A stretch of DNA of 17,147 nucleotides from Lenzites betulinus. Lineage: Eukaryota; Basidiomycota; Agaricomycetes; Polyporales; Polyporaceae. Positions 14,079 through 17,147 of the stretch are shown one piece after another. Below the pieces are notes generated by a model. That model was not told the origin of the DNA. It worked only from the letters and a program-made list of their open reading frames with translations, and searched no databases. A program made the translations under genes and the position numbers. The number at the start of each line of letters is the position of its first letter. The stretch's first letter is position 1. The DNA lies in assembly GCA_022264855.1 (NCBI GenBank), contig JABYQU010000102.1, positions 1 to 17,147 on the forward strand. The letters are read 5' to 3'.

Positions 14079-15572
14079 CTACCCAGAGATTGAAAAGAAG
14101 CCGAGCTGCACTGTCGGATCCCGCCCGCGCCCGCGCCCACGGCCTCTTCCACGCACCCCGGAACTTGTACCTGGGTGTGCTCCGAACCCTCCGCTACCAC
14201 CGCCGATGTAGGCCTTGGGCTTGCTCTGATACGCCCGTGGGAGTGGACCGGGCGCGGGAAGCCATCCATGTCAATGTCCATCCTAGGCACGGCTGGGGGA
14301 GCTCCGGAGGCTATGGGGTATCGCGAGGGAGGGACATGGGTATAATTATGGGTATGTGTAGATGGTGGAGAGGCGGGTGTGAAGCGTGATCCTGGCGTTG
14401 GGGATGGAGAAGCGGTATGTGTGCGTGCGCCAGGGACGAATGCCGAAGCAGATGGGGACAGAGAGCGGGCTGCTCAAACCGCGGGCGGTTGCGGCGGGAA
14501 TAGCGATTCGCGCGGTTTGGGATTTGAACAGCACCATCCGGACCGATGACATCGGCAGCCCGAGGTGGGCGGGGAGGGGTAGGGGTCCAGGATCGTAATA
14601 GGGATTGTATGGGTGCCATACGACGCCCGAGGACGGTTGGTACAGCATGCCATTTATGGTATCAAAGGAATACCATAATGGTTGTGGGATTGGCGACATG
14701 GTAGCCGCCATAGCCGCCAGGCGCATGTACAGCGTCAAACCCGCGTGGCCGTCATTTGCAGCATCTGAACGAGCCACGCGCAACTCATTAACGCAAGGGG
14801 CTTGCAGAAAACGTGGGAAATCACTCACAGTCCTGCTGTCGTGCGTCCAGTGGTAGTTCCCAGTTACTCGTCTGTACCTCCCTTTCTGCAGCGTCAACTC
14901 TTCGTAAGTTTCGCAAAGACGCGCCAATCCGATGGGGGTTGCGTATTCCCCTTCCATCGGGCGTTGTCGACCGTGCGCGCAAGTAGGGAAAGATCGACGC
15001 AGTTTCGCGTATCCACGCCGTAGTCCGAATACAACTTCTTGCAATCCTCTGCGACGGCACGTGTGAGCGCGGGCTATGACGCCATGAGAATGTGCTCACC
15101 CTGTATCCCTACACCAGCCTTCACCACTGTCTCATCAGCAAGCAGCTCGCGTAGTCTCTCGGGGAATGCTGTGAGATGAACGGTGAAAGGCGGGTCATCG
15201 TAGGCGATACGTGTGCTTACTATTCATATGGAATATGTGGATGAGCAAAAATGAGGTCCGGGCTGGCCAGTTGCACGAGCGCGACAGGGTTTCTGGTTCT
15301 GCCTTTGACGAAGTTGGGCTTCCACTCGAGATCAAACCCCAGGCACTTGGAGTTCAGCTGCAAGATCGCAGGTTCGTGGCCTCCTCGTTCTGCAGATAGA
15401 CGACACGTGCTGTGGGAGACTTCGTGGACCAGGAGTAAGTATCGTACACGCGGGGAGGGGGTGCGGGTGCGGGGGTCGACTCTTGCTCGTTTGACTGGCT
15501 TCCCGAGGCGAGAGAGGCCGCAGAGTCGTCCATGGCGGTCGAAGATTCGGGGAGATAGACATTTGAGGACAA
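14079..15572 (-). pseudogene. WRN/RNase D-like 3'-5' exonuclease, frame broken
   Basis: A DEDDy-family 3'-5' exonuclease, related to the nuclease domain of Werner helicase. ATG is 15572, with exons about 15221-15572, 15100-15168, 14829-15048 and 14764-14079, and introns of 52, 51 and 64 bp. All three exonuclease motifs are present: LGFDLEWKPNF (Exo I D and E), NCVDLSLLA (Exo II D) and YAANDGHAGLTLY (Exo III Y and D). The family stretches KAGVGIQG, CKKLYSDYGVDTRNC and PIGLARLCETYEELTLQKG are also there. The tail is Gly/Arg-rich (VRGRGRGRGRD). The frame shifts at five places: near 15375-15385, at the first splice junction, near 14960-14970, near 14880-14890, and near 14230-14250. Most fit a single missing base, and the residues around each break remain conserved. 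It is either a young pseudogene or an intact gene with assembly deletions. It is divergent from NPL4. Confidence 0.75.
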
Positions 15573-16333
15573 GGTTTATGCGTTTATATGAGGGCGAGCA
15601 TGCAGCGAATAGCCGGTCGGAAACGAAACGAAACAAGGTATCCAATGGAGACTGCGACTGGTTGTTCGCGCGGGGTTCGGGCTGAGGAGCGTTGTCTACG
15701 ACGACAGAGACGAGGAGATGAATGGTGAGAGTGAGAGAGACGGGCGATAAGTATGGAACTGCCGCAGCACTTGGCGGTTGTACTAAACTCAACTGTGGCT
15801 GAAGAAGACTCATAGCCTCCCACTGAGCCTATATCAGCGTCTAAATACGGCGTGGCTATCACTGTTCGGCGTGCCTTGCTCTATTACGAGGTCAGCTCAG
15901 TGGTCTCCGGGGATGTACACTTACATGAGGTCTAGATACAAAAGCATCACTCACTTAGATATATGTGTCCAGCCTGCATTACGACGCGAGACTTTCGCAA
16001 GAGGTCAGCTCCTCCTCCGATTTGGAATTAGACGCTTTAACTACAGACTGAGTAACATAGCTAACTTGAAAGTTCACGGCAATAGATATAATTGCAATGC
16101 TCTTCAAGCTCATAATTAACCATCATGTTTCTCAAGAACACCGGCAGTACAGGAGGTCTAGATGTTCTCGGCCGCACCTGACGGGGAACGGCGAACGCGG
16201 TAGAACCGCGACGCGTATACACGGGCGCTTAAAGGTCACGTTAATCGGAAAATGCCGAAACCCTACAGACGCAGTATGCAAGCATAAGGACGCGTATTCA
16301 CCTTGCCTTTCGACCACGACCACATACGCAGTC
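15573..16333. other. Intergenic region between divergent genes
   Basis: No gene is supported. This 760-bp stretch should hold both promoters: leftward for the exonuclease gene and rightward for NPL4. It is AT-richer in its right half (15950-16130). I see no clear TATA box or operator that I can defend. Confidence 0.5.
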
Positions 16334-17147
16334 ATGGTGAGTGACATGCGCGGAATCATCAGCGGATGCTAACATGCCTATCCAGCTGATCAGAGTGAGG
16401 CACAAGGAGGGGAACTTCCGCTTCGAGTTCCAGCCAACGTCGGACATCTCAGATCTTCTCGCCAAGGTATATACAGATGAATCAACGTTGCATATGCCAT
16501 TCACACGCTGTGTTAGATCCTGGAAACTGCATCGGATGCAGATCCCTCAACAGTCACCATTTCTAACCAACCGCGGGGCAACGAAGTGCTCGTGTCGACG
16601 CTCAAAGGGAAGACACTACAATCTCTGGGTTTGAAGTGCGTATATTCGTCTGTGCAGTCTTGGGGATGCTAACCACCATGCATGAAATAGACATGGCGAC
16701 CTGCTCTTTGTGAGCTACAAAGAGCAGCCTGTATCGGAAGCACCGGCGCGACCACTAGCACCAATGCGCCTGCTTCGGACGGACAAGATACGTCCAAGCG
16801 TACATGGGAGGTCGCAGAGGAGGACACGGTCGACAAGTACTGGCGTGCACAAGAGGGCAAGATCCCTCGGGGCCGCGATTCTCGTTTCTGCAAGCACGGC
16901 GCGAACGCCATGTGTGATTACTGCATGCCTCTAGAGCCGTACGACGCCGCCTACCACAAGGAACACAACATCAAGCACTTATCATACACGCATACCTCCA
17001 GAAAATCACACCAAAAGCATCTCCTCCGCCTCTGTCACCTCCATCCTGCCCCCGCTCAACCCGCCCTCGTACAAAGTCAAGGATCCCTGTCCTACAGGCG
17101 GCATCAACCCTGGCCCGCAGGTATATGCACAGCGTGCCAGCCTTCTG
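16334..17147 (+). CDS. NPL4, ubiquitin-recognition cofactor of Cdc48/p97 (5' part)
   Basis: NPL4 pairs with UFD1 to bring ubiquitylated substrates to the Cdc48 ATPase, in ER-associated degradation and nuclear quality control. The likely start is ATG 16334, followed at once by GTGAGT; coding resumes at 16386 after a 49-bp intron, giving M-LIRVRHKEGNFRFEF like other NPL4 N termini. An alternative in-frame start is ATG 16374. Exons continue 16386-16466, 16517-16635 and 16691 onward. The ubiquitin-like domain ends in SLGLKHGDLLFVSYKEQP. The zinc-binding NPL4 domain follows: WEVAEEDTVDKYWRAQEG, SRFCKHGANAMCDYCMPLEP, YHKEHNIKHLSY, then DPCPTGG and HQPWPAGICTACQPS. Four one-base frame breaks occur, near 16757, 16985, 17035 and 17104; each is explained by one missing base. 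The gene runs off the window end, so the catalytically dead MPN domain is not seen. Confidence 0.85.

Noticed and set aside
13184..14290. Minus-strand 368-codon open frame as a gene
   Set aside because: Its translation is Ser/Arg/Leu-biased with no domain, and its upstream third overlaps the exonuclease C-terminal coding region in a different frame. GC-rich DNA produces such long open frames by chance.

Overview
The window looks like nuclear DNA of an agaricomycete fungus, probably a polypore-type basidiomycete. It has many short introns (about 49-74 bp, GTRNGT donors, CTRAY-like branch points, YAG acceptors), GC-rich coding sequence, an NPL4 homologue, a fungal UbiA-type prenyltransferase, and a large fungal hAT transposon. 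Species cannot be fixed from the sequence alone.

Layout from left to right. Positions 1-731 are GC/CpG-rich with short repeats and no gene I can support. About 732-2824 (+) is a multi-exon gene for an uncharacterised fungal protein with an unresolved 5' end. A 0.5 kb gene-poor spacer with a TCTGA-rich patch follows. From 3352 to 10344 lies a complete hAT DNA transposon: 18-bp terminal inverted repeats starting TAGGG, a perfect 8-bp target duplication TATACTAC on both sides, arrays of GTTAATAAC-like subterminal motifs, and a nine-exon transposase gene that would encode about 1010 aa.

The transposase gene is split inside exon 5 by a second element at 5679-8592. This is a 2.9 kb LTR retrotransposon in the opposite orientation. 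It has TGTAAG...CTTACA ends, a perfect 5-bp target duplication (AGTGC) and a polypurine tract abutting its 3' LTR. It carries only one long gag-like ORF and no protease, reverse transcriptase, RNase H or integrase. Its 5' LTR is cut down to 37 bp. The 3' LTR and 3' untranslated region form a dense series of perfect hairpins (5771-6330), the most unusual structure in the window. Removing the insert and one TSD copy gives an uninterrupted transposase reading frame across the junction, which independently confirms the insertion boundaries.

Right of the hAT element, 10782-11884 (-) is an intact four-exon UbiA-family prenyltransferase (307 aa) with a G-quadruplex-type GGGGC array just upstream of its start. 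From about 11.9 to 14.1 kb I recognise no gene. At 14079-15572 (-) is a WRN/RNase D-like 3'-5' exonuclease gene, and divergent from it, from 16334 (+) to the window end, is the 5' part of NPL4. Both keep conserved domain residues but need several single-base frame corrections, each explicable as one missing base. No such break is seen in the genes left of 12 kb. This points either to pseudogenes or, more likely because NPL4 is a core gene, to base-level deletion errors in this part of the assembly.

The main story is a nest of mobile elements, retroelement inside hAT inside host spacer, close to a possible specialised-metabolism gene. The inner element is a candidate fungal counterpart of plant gag-only (TR-GAG) retrotransposons, with an unexplained hairpin-rich 3' region.
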